DNA of 64,000 bases from Nocardia higoensis NBRC 100133 (GCF_000308595.1 NZ_BAGA01000116.1:1-64000), one strand, 5' to 3'. Shown: positions 19,566 to 28,785, counted from the stretch's first letter. Notes: generated from the sequence alone by a model not told the origin. Numbers and translations are program-made.

Positions 19566-20169
19566 GAAGAACTTGCCCGAGACGAAGAAGCTGCGGGTCT
19601 ACATTCCCGTGACGGTGCCGATGTTGCGTCGGCTGCTCACCGAGCGCGAGATCTTCCCGGTCGGCGGCACCGCCTTCGCGGTCACCCCGGCCCTGCGCGA
19701 GGCGTATGCCTCCGGCGACGACGAGGAGCTGGCCGAGGTCGCGATGAGCGAGGCCGCGCGGGCCTCGCTGCGCCTGATCGCCGCCGAACGCGAAGACCTC
19801 ACCGAGTCGCTGGAAGAGGCGCTCGAGGCACCCGCCGACGCCGACGCGGCCCCCGCACCCGGTGCGGGCGCGCACGGCGGCCCGGTGTACCGGCGGGCGG
19901 TGATCGCGGCGGATGTGTCCGGGGCGAAGCTGCGCTCCGATCTCGACGACGCGGTGGTCAAGTTGTCCGGGCCGATTCCCTACGAGCGGATCGCCTCGGT
20001 GCACGTCGATCTGGCCGAGGCCGAGCCGGAGGTGGCCAAGGCCGTGGACGTGATCGACGCCGCCGATCTCGGTGACGAGGACGCCGAATTCGTGCTCGGC
20101 GACGCCGAGGACCACCAGCTCGCCTGGTACGCCAACCAGGAACTCGCCTTCCTCGTCGAATTGCTCTGA
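19552..20169 (+). CDS. DUF6912 family protein (Rv3235-like)
   Basis: The GTG at 19552 lies inside the 3' end of the acyltransferase gene and follows GGAGGAG. The 205-aa product has KKLRVYIPVTVPMLRRLLTE at residues 11-30, FAVTPALREAYASGDDEELAE, RRAVIAADVSGAKL and a C-terminal HQLAWYANQEL motif, matching the DUF6912 family as I know it. It is soluble and acidic with an Ala/Pro linker near residue 100. The function is unknown. Overlap with the acyltransferase gene implies co-expression. Confidence 0.75.
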   Translation: MPAPEKNLPETKKLRVYIPVTVPMLRRLLTEREIFPVGGTAFAVTPALREAYASGDDEELAEVAMSEAARASLRLIAAEREDLTESLEEALEAPADADAAPAPGAGAHGGPVYRRAVIAADVSGAKLRSDLDDAVVKLSGPIPYERIASVHVDLAEAEPEVAKAVDVIDAADLGDEDAEFVLGDAEDHQLAWYANQELAFLVELL

Positions 20170-20288
20170 GCCGGACGGCCCGGGCCGAACCGCAATATGT
20201 TCGCCCGCGCGCACCGGCCGAGGCGCCGTTCGCCCGAGATCGTGACCGAGGGCTCACGTTCGAAGTGCGAACAGCACTTCCCCCGAAT

Positions 20289-20307
20289 AACCTACGATGC
20301 CGTAACC
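20289..20307. promoter_or_regulatory. operator-like motif upstream of desaturase reductase
   Basis: AACCTACGATGCCGTAACC contains TACG-N4-CGTA. It matches 15 of 19 positions at 23054-23072 in front of the second desaturase. It lies about 150 bases before the reductase start, in a position suited to promoter control. Confidence 0.45.
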
Positions 20308-20453
20308 TGACAGTGAGCGGGCCCGCCCCTGCGGGCGGAGTGAACTCGCGCAGACGTATGCGACCGCGAGCCGGTCGAATTCGCCACCGCGGCGGATCCG
20401 GCATCAGCGACGACGACACCGCGACGAACGAACAGAAAGACGAAACGGCACTG

Positions 20454-21590
20454 ATGGTCCTGAAGAATGTCCGTGACTGGCTGGAGGCGCCCGCGGCGAA
20501 TGTCGCCGAGCGCGGCGGTCGGCTCAATGTGCTGCGCGGCGCCGTCGCCCGGGTGACCACTCCCCTGCTGCCCGACGACTACCTGCACCTGGCCAATCCG
20601 CTGTGGTCGGCGCGCGAACTACGCGGTCGCATCGTCGATGTGCGCGAGGAGACCGCGGACTCGGCGACCATCGTCATCCGACCGGGCTGGGGCTTCGATT
20701 TCACCTATCAGCCGGGCCAGTACATCGGCATCGGCCTGCTGGTCGACGGTCGCTGGCACTGGCGTTCCTACTCGCTGACCTGCCCGCCGAACTGGAATTC
20801 GCCCGAGCACGGCGGCAAGAAGGTCATCTCCATCGCGGTCAAGGCCATGCCGGAGGGCTTCCTGTCCAGCCATCTCGTCGGCGGCGTGCAGCCGGGCACC
20901 ATCGTGCGGCTGCAGGCTCCGCAGGGCGGTTTCGTCATGCCCTCCCCGCCGCCGCCGAAGGTGCTGTTCCTGACCGCGGGCAGCGGCATCACCCCGGTGA
21001 TGTCGATGCTGCGCGCGATGGACCGCCGCGACGGCATCGCCGATGTGGCGCATCTGCACTCCGCGCGGTCGGAGCAGGACGTGATGTTCGGCGCCGAGCT
21101 GCGCGCGTTGCACGACAGGCATCCCGGCTTCGCCTCGCATCTGCGGCTGACCGGCGAGCAGGGCAAATTCGCCTTGGCCGAGCTCGACGCCGAGTTCCCG
21201 GACTGGCGCGAGCGCGAGACCTGGGCGTGCGGCCCGGCCGCGATGCTCGACGAGATCGAGAAGCACTGGCAGGCCGCGGGCCTGTCGGACAAGCTGCACG
21301 TGGAACGCTTCGAGATCGAGCGGTCGGCGGTCGGCGAGGGCGGCACGGTCACCTTCGGCAAGACCGGACGCAGCGTGGTCGCCGACGGGGCGACCAGCCT
21401 GCTCGAGGCAGGCGAGTCGGTCGGTGTGCAGATGCCGTTCGGCTGCCGGATGGGCATCTGCCAGACCTGTGTGGTGACGGTGGCCGAGGGCCACGCGCGC
21501 GATCTGCGCAACGGCGACGAGCGCCGGGCCGGCGACAAGGTGCAGACCTGCATCTCCGCCGCCGCGGGCGACTGCACACTCGAAATCTGA
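20454..21590 (+). CDS. ferredoxin-NAD(P)H reductase with 2Fe-2S domain (Rv3230c-like)
   Basis: The 378-aa flavoprotein has an FAD-binding barrel with R104-S-Y-S, an NAD(P) domain with AGSGITPVMSML near residue 180 and a CGPAAMLDEIE motif. The C-terminal plant-type 2Fe-2S ferredoxin domain has Cys331, Cys336, Cys339 and Cys366. It is the electron donor for membrane acyl-CoA desaturases; the mycobacterial orthologue is reported to be paired with DesA3. The start is the first ATG that gives the family length; no strong ribosome site is present. It is followed after 49 bases by a desaturase gene. Confidence 0.88.
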   Translation: MVLKNVRDWLEAPAANVAERGGRLNVLRGAVARVTTPLLPDDYLHLANPLWSARELRGRIVDVREETADSATIVIRPGWGFDFTYQPGQYIGIGLLVDGRWHWRSYSLTCPPNWNSPEHGGKKVISIAVKAMPEGFLSSHLVGGVQPGTIVRLQAPQGGFVMPSPPPPKVLFLTAGSGITPVMSMLRAMDRRDGIADVAHLHSARSEQDVMFGAELRALHDRHPGFASHLRLTGEQGKFALAELDAEFPDWRERETWACGPAAMLDEIEKHWQAAGLSDKLHVERFEIERSAVGEGGTVTFGKTGRSVVADGATSLLEAGESVGVQMPFGCRMGICQTCVVTVAEGHARDLRNGDERRAGDKVQTCISAAAGDCTLEI

Positions 21591-21639
21591 GTCGCCGCGT
21601 ACCCTCGACAGCAACGTCCAGCCACAGAAGGGACTGGCG

Positions 21640-22980
21640 GTGGCCATCACCGATATCCAGGCTTTTTCCCACCTCACCGACACCGACATCGAGGCGCTCG
21701 GCCACGAGCTCGACACGATTCGCCGGTCGGTGGAGCAGTCACGCGGAGAGCGTGACGCGAAGTACATCCGGCGCACCATCGCCGCTCAGCGCGGTCTGGA
21801 GGTCGCGGCGAGGGCCGTGCTGTTCGGCAGCCGCAACCGGTGGGCCTGGCTGGCCGGCACCGCGATGCTCTCGGTCGCCAAGATCATCGAGAACATGGAG
21901 CTGGGCCACAACATCAGCCACGGTCAATGGGATTGGATGAACGATCCCGAGATCCACTCCACCACCTGGGAATGGGACCAGACCGGCCCGTCGGCGCAGT
22001 GGCGCCGCGCGCACAACTACTCCCACCACACCTACACCAACGTGCTGGGCAAGGACGAGGACCTCGGCTTCGGCATCCTGCGCATGACCAGGGACGAGCC
22101 GTGGCGGCCGATCCATCTGGTGCAGCCGGTGGCCAATCTGATCCTGGCGGCCACCTTCGAGTGGGGCATCGCCCTGCACGACTGGTCCATCGAAAAGCAG
22201 ATCTCGAACGTTCCCGCCTGGGAACTCGGCTCGGCGCCGAACCGGGAATTCGCCCGCAAGATCCGCCGCCAGGTCGCGAAGGATTTCCTCATCTATCCGG
22301 CGCTGACCGGACCCGCCTGGAAGTCGACGCTGAAGGCGAACGCCACCGCGAATCTGGTGCGCAATCTGTGGGCCTACGCGGTGATCTTCTGCGGACATTT
22401 CCCGGACGGCGCGGAGAAGTTCACCATCGAGCAACTCGAGGGCGAGACGCAGGCCGAGTGGTACCTGCGCCAGATGCTCGGCAGCGCGAATTTCGACGCG
22501 GGGCCCGCGATGGCGTTCATGAGCGGCAATCTCTGCTATCAGATCGAGCACCATCTGTTCCCGGATCTGCCGAGCAACCGGTATCCCGAGATCGCCGAGC
22601 GGGTGCGGGAATTGTGCGACAAGTACGACCTGCCCTACACCACCGGTTCCCTGGGCAAGCAGTACCTGCTGGCTTTCCGCACGATTCACAAGCTGGCGCT
22701 TCCGGATCGTTTCCTCAAGCGCACCGCCGACGATGCCCCGGAGACGTCTTCCGAGCGCAAGTTCGTCGGTATCACGTTGCCGCACACCGAACGCTGGGGT
22801 GAGCACAACCGGCTGATCACCGACCCGGTGACCGGAAAGCGCCGCGGGCTGCGTTCGGCCATTCAGGAGGCCAAAGTCGCGCTGGAGGAAAAGGCGCGCC
22901 ACGAAAAGCAGGTGCTCCGGGAGAAGAAGGCCGCGCTCAAAGAGCTCAAGCGCTCCGGGATGCGCGCGCGCCGGGCCTGA
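21640..22980 (+). CDS. DesA3-like membrane fatty acid desaturase (copy 1)
   Basis: The 446-aa membrane enzyme introduces a double bond, by family the delta-9 bond of stearoyl-CoA, using O2 and electrons from the reductase encoded upstream. Di-iron histidine boxes are visible: GHNISH at 89-94, HNYSHH at 125-130 and QIEHHLFP near 300. The GTG at 21640 follows AGAAGGGA. The C-terminal 60 residues are Lys/Glu-rich and absent from copy 2. It shares the operon with the reductase. Confidence 0.88.
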   Translation: MAITDIQAFSHLTDTDIEALGHELDTIRRSVEQSRGERDAKYIRRTIAAQRGLEVAARAVLFGSRNRWAWLAGTAMLSVAKIIENMELGHNISHGQWDWMNDPEIHSTTWEWDQTGPSAQWRRAHNYSHHTYTNVLGKDEDLGFGILRMTRDEPWRPIHLVQPVANLILAATFEWGIALHDWSIEKQISNVPAWELGSAPNREFARKIRRQVAKDFLIYPALTGPAWKSTLKANATANLVRNLWAYAVIFCGHFPDGAEKFTIEQLEGETQAEWYLRQMLGSANFDAGPAMAFMSGNLCYQIEHHLFPDLPSNRYPEIAERVRELCDKYDLPYTTGSLGKQYLLAFRTIHKLALPDRFLKRTADDAPETSSERKFVGITLPHTERWGEHNRLITDPVTGKRRGLRSAIQEAKVALEEKARHEKQVLREKKAALKELKRSGMRARRA

Positions 22981-23053
22981 AATATCATGTCTCGGCCGCG
23001 ATTTCAATGCGGGATTTACCACAGCCCGGTGGATGATTTGTCGCAGACCCAAC

Positions 23054-23086
23054 AACCTACGGTCTCGTAACTTACGGTACTGTAAC
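23054..23086. promoter_or_regulatory. double operator-like motif directly before desaturase copy 2
   Basis: TACG-N4-CGTA at 23058-23069 is followed by the near-palindrome TTACGGTACTGTAA at 23072-23085. TACTGT at 23078-23083 could be a -10 element seven bases before the ATG, which would give a leaderless message. No ribosome site precedes this ATG. The left part matches the motif at 20289-20307. Confidence 0.5.
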
Positions 23087-23090
23087 CGCC

Positions 23091-24341
23091 ATGGCGATCT
23101 CGGATGTCAAGGAGTACGCGCACCTCACCGAAGCTGATGTAGAAGCCCTCGGTGCGGAGTTCGACGCGATTCGACGACAAATCGAAAGTTCACGCGGCGA
23201 ATCGGACGCGCGTTATATCCGCAATGTCATCAGACTGCAGCGCGGCCTCGAAATCACCGGTCGCGCCATCCTGTTCGGCAGCCGGCGGCGGCCCGCCTGG
23301 CTGGCCGGCGCGGGCCTGCTCGGCGTGGCCAAGATCATCGAGAACATGGAGATCGGCCACAATGTGATGCACGGCCAGTGGGACTGGATGAACGACCCGG
23401 AAATCCACTCCACCTCCTGGGAATGGGACAACACCGACCCGTCCAAGCACTGGAAGCACACCCACAACTACCTGCACCACAAGTACACCAATGTGCTCGG
23501 CATGGACGACGACATCGGCTACGGCCTGCTGCGCGTCACCCGTGACCAGCGCTGGAAGCCGTTCAATCTCGGTAATCCGGTCTACAACCTGATCCTGCAG
23601 CTGCTGTTCCAGTACGGCGTCGCCATCCAGCATCTCGAGCTGGGCAAGGTGGCCACCGGGCGCATCAAGCCCGGCACCCCCGAGCGCGCGGAATTCGAGC
23701 GTAAGCGCGACGAGGTGATCGAGAAGGTCGGCAAGCAGGTCGTCAAGGACTACGTGATCTTCCCGGCGCTGACCGGCCGCGCGTTCTTCTCCACGTTCAC
23801 CGCGAACATGACCGCCAACATGATCCGCAATGTCTGGTCCAACGCGATCATCTTCTGCGGACACTTCCCCGACGGCGCGGAGAAGTTCACCAAGTCGGAC
23901 GTGGACAACGAGACCCATGCCGAGTGGTACCTGCGCCAGATGCTGGGCAGCGCCAACATTTCCGGCGGCAAGCTCCTGCACTTCATGTCGGGCAACCTCA
24001 GCCACCAGATCGAGCATCACCTGTTCCCCGATCTACCGAGCAACCGGTACGCCGAGATCGCGGTGCGGGTGCGCGAACTGTGCGACAAGTACGACCTGCC
24101 GTACACCACCGGTCCGCTGCCCGCGCAGTACTTCAAGGCCTGGCGCACCATCGTCAAGCTGTCGCTGCCGAACAAGTACCTGCGCCACACCGCCGACGAC
24201 GCCCCCGAGACCGCTTCGGAGCGCCGCTTCAACGGTGCCACGGCGCCCAGCTTCGACCCGGTGACGGGCAAGCGACGCGGCCTGCGCACCGCGCTCGGGC
24301 AGCAGCGCCGCCGGTTCAGCCGGCGCTTCGCCTCGGCCTGA
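23091..24341 (+). CDS. DesA3-like membrane fatty acid desaturase (copy 2)
   Basis: The 416-aa paralogue of the preceding desaturase shares the start pattern (MAISDVKEYAHLTEADVEAL against MAITDIQAFSHLTDTDIEAL). It has all three His boxes: GHNVMH, HNYLHH and QIEHHLFP. Box 2 differs by Leu for Ser. A roughly 15-residue Lys/Arg/Glu insertion lies near residue 200. It has its own promoter-like region with an operator motif, so it may be regulated apart from copy 1 while using the same reductase. The likely start is leaderless. Confidence 0.88.
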   Translation: MAISDVKEYAHLTEADVEALGAEFDAIRRQIESSRGESDARYIRNVIRLQRGLEITGRAILFGSRRRPAWLAGAGLLGVAKIIENMEIGHNVMHGQWDWMNDPEIHSTSWEWDNTDPSKHWKHTHNYLHHKYTNVLGMDDDIGYGLLRVTRDQRWKPFNLGNPVYNLILQLLFQYGVAIQHLELGKVATGRIKPGTPERAEFERKRDEVIEKVGKQVVKDYVIFPALTGRAFFSTFTANMTANMIRNVWSNAIIFCGHFPDGAEKFTKSDVDNETHAEWYLRQMLGSANISGGKLLHFMSGNLSHQIEHHLFPDLPSNRYAEIAVRVRELCDKYDLPYTTGPLPAQYFKAWRTIVKLSLPNKYLRHTADDAPETASERRFNGATAPSFDPVTGKRRGLRTALGQQRRRFSRRFASA

Positions 24342-24407
24342 TTCCGGAAGAACGACTGATCGGGCCGAACGCACCGCGCCCGTCCGCGCCCCTGGTTGAC
24401 TGAGACG

Positions 24408-25097
24408 GTGAACGAGGAACAGGTCGGCCTGTACGAGGCCATTCGGACGCGGCGTGATGTGCGTGCGGAATTCACCGGCGATATCGTCGACGACGCGGTG
24501 CTGTGGCGCTTGCTCGAAGCGGCGCACCGGGCTCCCAGCGTCGGCAATTCGCAGCCGTGGGATTTCGTCGTGGTGCGCGAACCGGCGACCCTGCGCCGGT
24601 TCGCCGCTCATGTGGCGGACAAGCGGGTGGAATTCCGCGCCGGGCTGTCGCCGGACCGGGCCGTCACCTTCGAGCCCATCAAGATCGAGGGCATCGTCGA
24701 GAGCGGCACCGGGGTCGTGGTCACCTACGACCACGACCGCGGCGGACCGCAGGTGCTCGGCCGGGCCACCGTCCCCGAGACCGGGATCTACTCCACGGTG
24801 CTGGCCATCCAGAACCTGTGGCTGGCCGCCACCGCGGAGAAGATCGGCGTCGGCTGGGTGTCGTTCTACGACGCCGGCTTCCTCGCCGAACTGGTCGGCC
24901 TGCCCGAAGGCATCCGCCCGGTCGCCTGGTTGTGTGTCGGGCCGGTCCGCGAATTCCAGACCGTTCCGGATCTGGAGCGATTCGGCTGGCGCAGCGGCAG
25001 ACCGCTCACCGAAGCCATCCACCACGAGCGGTTCGGCGCGGGCCTCGGCGCCCCTGAGCCCGCTACCGAAGCTGTTGCGCCGGAAGCGCATTCCTGA
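24408..25097 (+). CDS. bluB: 5,6-dimethylbenzimidazole synthase BluB
   Basis: The 229-aa nitroreductase-fold flavoenzyme has AIRTRRDVRAEF near residue 11, HRAPSVGNSQPWDF at about 40, and GIYSTVLAIQNLWLAA and VGWVSFYD further on, all BluB signatures. BluB breaks down FMN with O2 to make the lower ligand of vitamin B12. The GTG at 24408 was preferred; a TTG at 24396 is in frame and also possible. It is followed by a strong terminator. Its presence beside the desaturases looks incidental. Confidence 0.82.
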   Translation: MNEEQVGLYEAIRTRRDVRAEFTGDIVDDAVLWRLLEAAHRAPSVGNSQPWDFVVVREPATLRRFAAHVADKRVEFRAGLSPDRAVTFEPIKIEGIVESGTGVVVTYDHDRGGPQVLGRATVPETGIYSTVLAIQNLWLAATAEKIGVGWVSFYDAGFLAELVGLPEGIRPVAWLCVGPVREFQTVPDLERFGWRSGRPLTEAIHHERFGAGLGAPEPATEAVAPEAHS

Positions 25098-25188
25098 CCG
25101 ACCGCGCAGACGCACCGGCGAGTTCGTCGGCCGTCGTGATCACCATGCGGGCGCCGGTCGCACCGGGCAGATGTCCGAGACCACGACG

Positions 25189-25219
25189 ACGGCCCGTCGC
25201 CGGATGGGCGACGGGCCGT
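25189..25219. terminator. bidirectional terminator between bluB and hpf
   Basis: ACGGCCCGTCGCC at 25189-25201 pairs perfectly with GGCGACGGGCCGT at 25207-25219 around a five-base loop. It lies between convergent genes. Confidence 0.85.
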
Positions 25220-25232
25220 GCACACATGGCGT

Positions 25233-25961
25233 CTAGGCCAGCCTGATGAGGCCGTAGTCGAACGCGTGACGTCGGTAGACCACCGAGGGGCGGTCGGTCT
25301 CCTTGTCATGGAAGAGGAAGAAATCGTGGCCGACGAGCTCCATCTGGTAGAGCGCGTCGTCGACCGTCATCGGTGCCGCGGTATGCACCTTGGTGCGCAC
25401 GATATGGCCGGGACCGAGGTTTTCGTGCTCGTCTCGGTCGTGCTCGTGCCCGGCCGCTCCATCCCTACCCTGCGCGAACAGCGAGTCGTCGAGCAGGCTG
25501 GCGGTGGCCTCGGCGACCGAGAGCGGTGTCTTGTCGCCGTAGTGCACACGCCTGCGGTCCTTGGTGCGGCGCAGCCTGCTCTCCAGCTTGGCGGTCACCG
25601 ATTCGAAGGCCGCGTAGAAGCTGTCCGCGCAGGCCTCGGCCCGGACGACCGGGCCCTTGCCGCGGGCGGTGATCTCCACGCGCTGGCACGCCTTCTTCTG
25701 GCGGCGGTTGCGCTCGTGGAAGAGCTCCACGTCGAAGAGGAAGATCGTCGGATCGAATCGTTCGAGCCGGGAGAGCTTGTCGGACACATAAATTCGGAAG
25801 TGGTCGGGTACTTCGACATTGCGCCCCTTGACGACGATCTCCGCTCGTGTCGGCCGTGGCCGCTCGGCGGATTCGTCGATTTCCATCGCAGTGGGCGTCG
25901 CGTCGAGCTCCGGCGCGTCGATGGTCGAGGGTTCTTTCACTGAAGGTCGTGAAGACGTCAC
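25233..25961 (-). CDS. hpf: long-form ribosome hibernation promoting factor
   Basis: The 242-aa product has the S30AE domain (about residues 38-140, from AEIVVKGRNVEVPDHFRIYV) and a C-terminal dimerisation domain (about 180-242, from HIVRTKVHTAAPMTVDDALYQMELVGHDFF). It is therefore the long form that joins 70S ribosomes into inactive 100S dimers during stress. The GTG at 25961 follows GGGAGGT. It lies downstream of comF as in mycobacteria; the 278-base gap before comF may carry its own promoter. Confidence 0.93.
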   Translation of the reverse strand: MTSSRPSVKEPSTIDAPELDATPTAMEIDESAERPRPTRAEIVVKGRNVEVPDHFRIYVSDKLSRLERFDPTIFLFDVELFHERNRRQKKACQRVEITARGKGPVVRAEACADSFYAAFESVTAKLESRLRRTKDRRRVHYGDKTPLSVAEATASLLDDSLFAQGRDGAAGHEHDRDEHENLGPGHIVRTKVHTAAPMTVDDALYQMELVGHDFFLFHDKETDRPSVVYRRHAFDYGLIRLA

Positions 25962-26239
25962 GCGTACCTCCCGGATCTGGCCGCACCAACCTTTGCGCGT
26001 GCGGCGGGGTTGAGCCGTACCGAGACTGACTGATTCCGGCGAGACCGTTCCTGAGTGGATCGCGGGCAGCAGATCGACTGCGAACACTTTCGCGGGCTCC
26101 CTTCCGGCCCGCTCACGCCGGGAAATCACACGGCACGAAGTTTCCGAGGCGCCACCTCCAAACTCCCGGTTCGGGTGTGTGACCGCGACGGTAGTCCGCC
26201 CGCGAGAGGTTTGCCACCGTTCACGCAAATTTCCTCGAG

Positions 26240-26884
26240 TCAAGCCACACACGTCACGAAGAAGGCCACCACCGAGAGTCCCGAACATTCGAGAACCCGG
26301 ACCGACTCGGTGGCCGTCGCACCGGTGGTGAGCACATCGTCCACCACCACTACCTCGCATTTTCCGGTGCGACCGACCTTCGCCAAGGCTCCGGGACGCA
26401 GTGATACCCGACCGCTCAGATTGTGCCTGCGCTCACCGGGCGACAGGCCCACCGAATCGTGTACGCCGCGCCATACCCGCAACATCGGAATCGCCCGGCA
26501 ATTGCGCAGATACCCGGCCGCAATGCCGGCGACACGGAGCACCGGATCGCCTCCGCGCATCCGGGCGGCCGCGCGTCTGCTCGGCGCGGCCACCAGCAAC
26601 AGCGGCCGGTCACGAGTGCGCAGCCGAGCCAACCCCCGGGCCAGTGCGCGGCCCAGCGGCCCGGCGAGATCGCGGCGACCGCGTTCCTTGATCGCCAGTA
26701 CCGCGCAGCGCGCGGGCCCGGTGTAGGGCGCCAGCGCCCAGCACGGGACACCGGGATCGGTGCGGGGTCGCACCCGGACGGGCGGGCCGGCCAGCGCGGC
26801 GTCGCAACCCGTACACCACGCCGTACCCGCGCGAGCGCAGCCGCCGCAGGCCACGGGGAGCATCAGATCCAGCAGGGTTCGCAT
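26240..26884 (-). CDS. ComF-like phosphoribosyltransferase family protein
   Basis: The 214-aa protein has an N-terminal cysteine cluster (CGGCARAGTAWCTGC, residues 13-27), as in the ComF zinc finger, and a PRPP-binding motif VVVVDDVLTTGATA near residue 185. ComF proteins help single-stranded DNA enter or recombine during natural transformation in other bacteria; the role in actinobacteria is not clear. The ATG at 26884 gives the family length. Confidence 0.85.
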   Translation of the reverse strand: MRTLLDLMLPVACGGCARAGTAWCTGCDAALAGPPVRVRPRTDPGVPCWALAPYTGPARCAVLAIKERGRRDLAGPLGRALARGLARLRTRDRPLLLVAAPSRRAAARMRGGDPVLRVAGIAAGYLRNCRAIPMLRVWRGVHDSVGLSPGERRHNLSGRVSLRPGALAKVGRTGKCEVVVVDDVLTTGATATESVRVLECSGLSVVAFFVTCVA

Positions 26885-26931
26885 GCACCGAGTGTGCACC
26901 CGCACCTCGACGGCTCCGGCGTATCCACGCC

Positions 26932-26966
26932 GGGTTGTCCACAGCCGCAGGGGGTGTGGACAACCC
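26932..26966. repeat. inverted DnaA-box-like pair between comF and lpqB
   Basis: GGGTTGTCCACA at 26932-26943 is mirrored by TGTGGACAACCC at 26955-26966. Each arm holds TTGTCCACA, the high-GC actinobacterial form of the DnaA box, in opposite orientation with an 11-base gap. The structure lies eight bases past the lpqB stop, so a transcription terminator is an alternative reading. Confidence 0.5.
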
Positions 26967-26973
26967 CGCCTGG

Positions 26974-28785
26974 TCAGCCGGGCAGCACGGGAGTCGCGTC
27001 GTTGCCGACCAGACCGGGCATCTCGGTCCAGTAGGACGGCTCACCGGTATTGCCGGTCAGTTCCAGCACGCCACGCGCGTCGGCGACGTACTGGGCGCCG
27101 GGCGTGGCGGCGACCGCGCGCACCGGCGGTGTCAGGTTCGGCGAGGTGACCGGGCGCCACTCCGAGCCGTCGATGCGCACCGTGGAGACCGGGTCGATAT
27201 TGCCCTCCCTGGCGATCAGCAGGGTGTCCCCGCCGATCCAGCTCAGCGAGACCGCGCTGCTGCTCAGGCCGACCGCGACCGGAACCGGTGTGGTCAGCGC
27301 GTAGCCGCCGTTCGCGCCGCGCACGATCAGAGCCACGTAGACCTTGCCGTCGGCGATGAGGGCCGCACGAACGCCGGTGCGGGAGATACGCAGTTCGGTG
27401 ATCGGCATGCGCAATGTCGGCCCCGCCGGATCGGAAGTCAGGCCGCTGATGTCGACCGGCTGCCTGGACACGGTATTGGTCGCGCTGTCGTGCACTGCCC
27501 TGATCACCTGGACGCCGTCGATCACCGCCCAGGCCGCGCTGCCGTCGGCGTTCCAGGAAGGGCGGGAAATGGTCGTGCCCTCGGCGACCGGGATCGCCGT
27601 GCCGCCGTAGGTGCCCACCATCAGCGTGCGCTGCGGCTCGGGCGCCGGACGGCCGGCGTCGGCCACCGCGGCGACCAGCTGACCGTCCGGGGAGAGCGCG
27701 GCCGAGCGCAGATTGCTGACCGACCCGAAATAGCCGGGCACGTCCACCACCCCGCCGTCGGTGACCTGGGCCAGCGTGCCACCCCGCAGCGCGTGCAGGC
27801 CGATACGATCGACCGCGCTCACCGACGGGTTGAGGTAGTCCACATCGCCGACGGTCCAGCCGCCGACCGCGTACCGGTCGTCGAGCGGCTGCCCGTCGGC
27901 CAGCAGGATGTAGGGGCCGGGAATGTCGGCCTGGGACAGGGTCAGGACGACCTGCCCGGCCAGCATCTCCTTGTCGCGCTGGTTCAGCCCGCCCGCGCCC
28001 GCGAAGTCCACGCGGATGCCGCCCAGCCCGACGCCGACATCCTGCGGGTCGCCGTTGGCCTTGGTGATCGGCCCGCGCAGCGTCACCGGCGGCGCCAGCC
28101 GGTTGCCCACCACCGGCGCGAGACTCTGGTGCGGCCCTTCGATGAGCAGCCCGAGCAGCCGCTGGGCCAGCTGGTTCTTGGGGACCGAGAGCCAGCGCAG
28201 ATCCGGCACGGCCGCGGTGCCGGTCGGGTCGGCGAAATACAGCACGTAGCGGCGGTAGGACTTGGCGAACGCGCCCACGTCCATCACGACGCCCGCGGGC
28301 AGCGACTCGATGCGCCACTCGCCGTCGACCTTGACCATCTCGATCTTGTTCTCGAGGGTGGGCTCGGTGACCGCGCGATACGCGCCGTCGCCGGACAGCT
28401 CGGCCACCCGCTGCGCGCGGATCCGGTACGTGGCCCGGTCACCCTCGCGCGATTCCAGCAGGGTGTCGGGCCGTTCCACGATGGTGGTGCTCAGCGTGTC
28501 GTCCCACTGCGCCGACGCCGACGGAGTCATGTACTGGCGCGCGGCCAGGTGCCGGGTGGCCGGGTCGGCGGTGGCCGCCAGGAAATCCCGCAGCAGCAGG
28601 TCGGGATCGCGCCCGGCGATCGGTGGGGCGGGCCCGTCGAGGGCGGGCTCGCGGTCGATGGTGCGCAGCGCCTGCGGGGCGGACGACTCCGGCAGGCTCG
28701 CGCAGCCGGTGAGCACCATGAGCACGATGAGCAACAACGCGGGGAGCCCGGTGCGGCCGGAAGACCGGACAACTCGCATCGTCAT
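26974..28785 (-). CDS. lpqB: lipoprotein LpqB, MtrAB accessory protein
   Basis: The 603-aa exported lipoprotein has a signal peptide whose lipobox LTGC ends at Cys28. A GerMN domain lies in the first half (TTIVERPDTLLESREGDRATYRIRAQ leads into it) and a beta-propeller-like domain in the second (ALSPDGQLVAAVADAG, GGTAIPVAEGTTISRPSWNADG). LpqB interacts with the sensor MtrB and modulates envelope and cell-division signalling. The ATG overlaps the mtrB stop as ATGA and follows GGAGGTGA. Confidence 0.95.
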   Translation of the reverse strand: MTMRVVRSSGRTGLPALLLIVLMVLTGCASLPESSAPQALRTIDREPALDGPAPPIAGRDPDLLLRDFLAATADPATRHLAARQYMTPSASAQWDDTLSTTIVERPDTLLESREGDRATYRIRAQRVAELSGDGAYRAVTEPTLENKIEMVKVDGEWRIESLPAGVVMDVGAFAKSYRRYVLYFADPTGTAAVPDLRWLSVPKNQLAQRLLGLLIEGPHQSLAPVVGNRLAPPVTLRGPITKANGDPQDVGVGLGGIRVDFAGAGGLNQRDKEMLAGQVVLTLSQADIPGPYILLADGQPLDDRYAVGGWTVGDVDYLNPSVSAVDRIGLHALRGGTLAQVTDGGVVDVPGYFGSVSNLRSAALSPDGQLVAAVADAGRPAPEPQRTLMVGTYGGTAIPVAEGTTISRPSWNADGSAAWAVIDGVQVIRAVHDSATNTVSRQPVDISGLTSDPAGPTLRMPITELRISRTGVRAALIADGKVYVALIVRGANGGYALTTPVPVAVGLSSSAVSLSWIGGDTLLIAREGNIDPVSTVRIDGSEWRPVTSPNLTPPVRAVAATPGAQYVADARGVLELTGNTGEPSYWTEMPGLVGNDATPVLPG

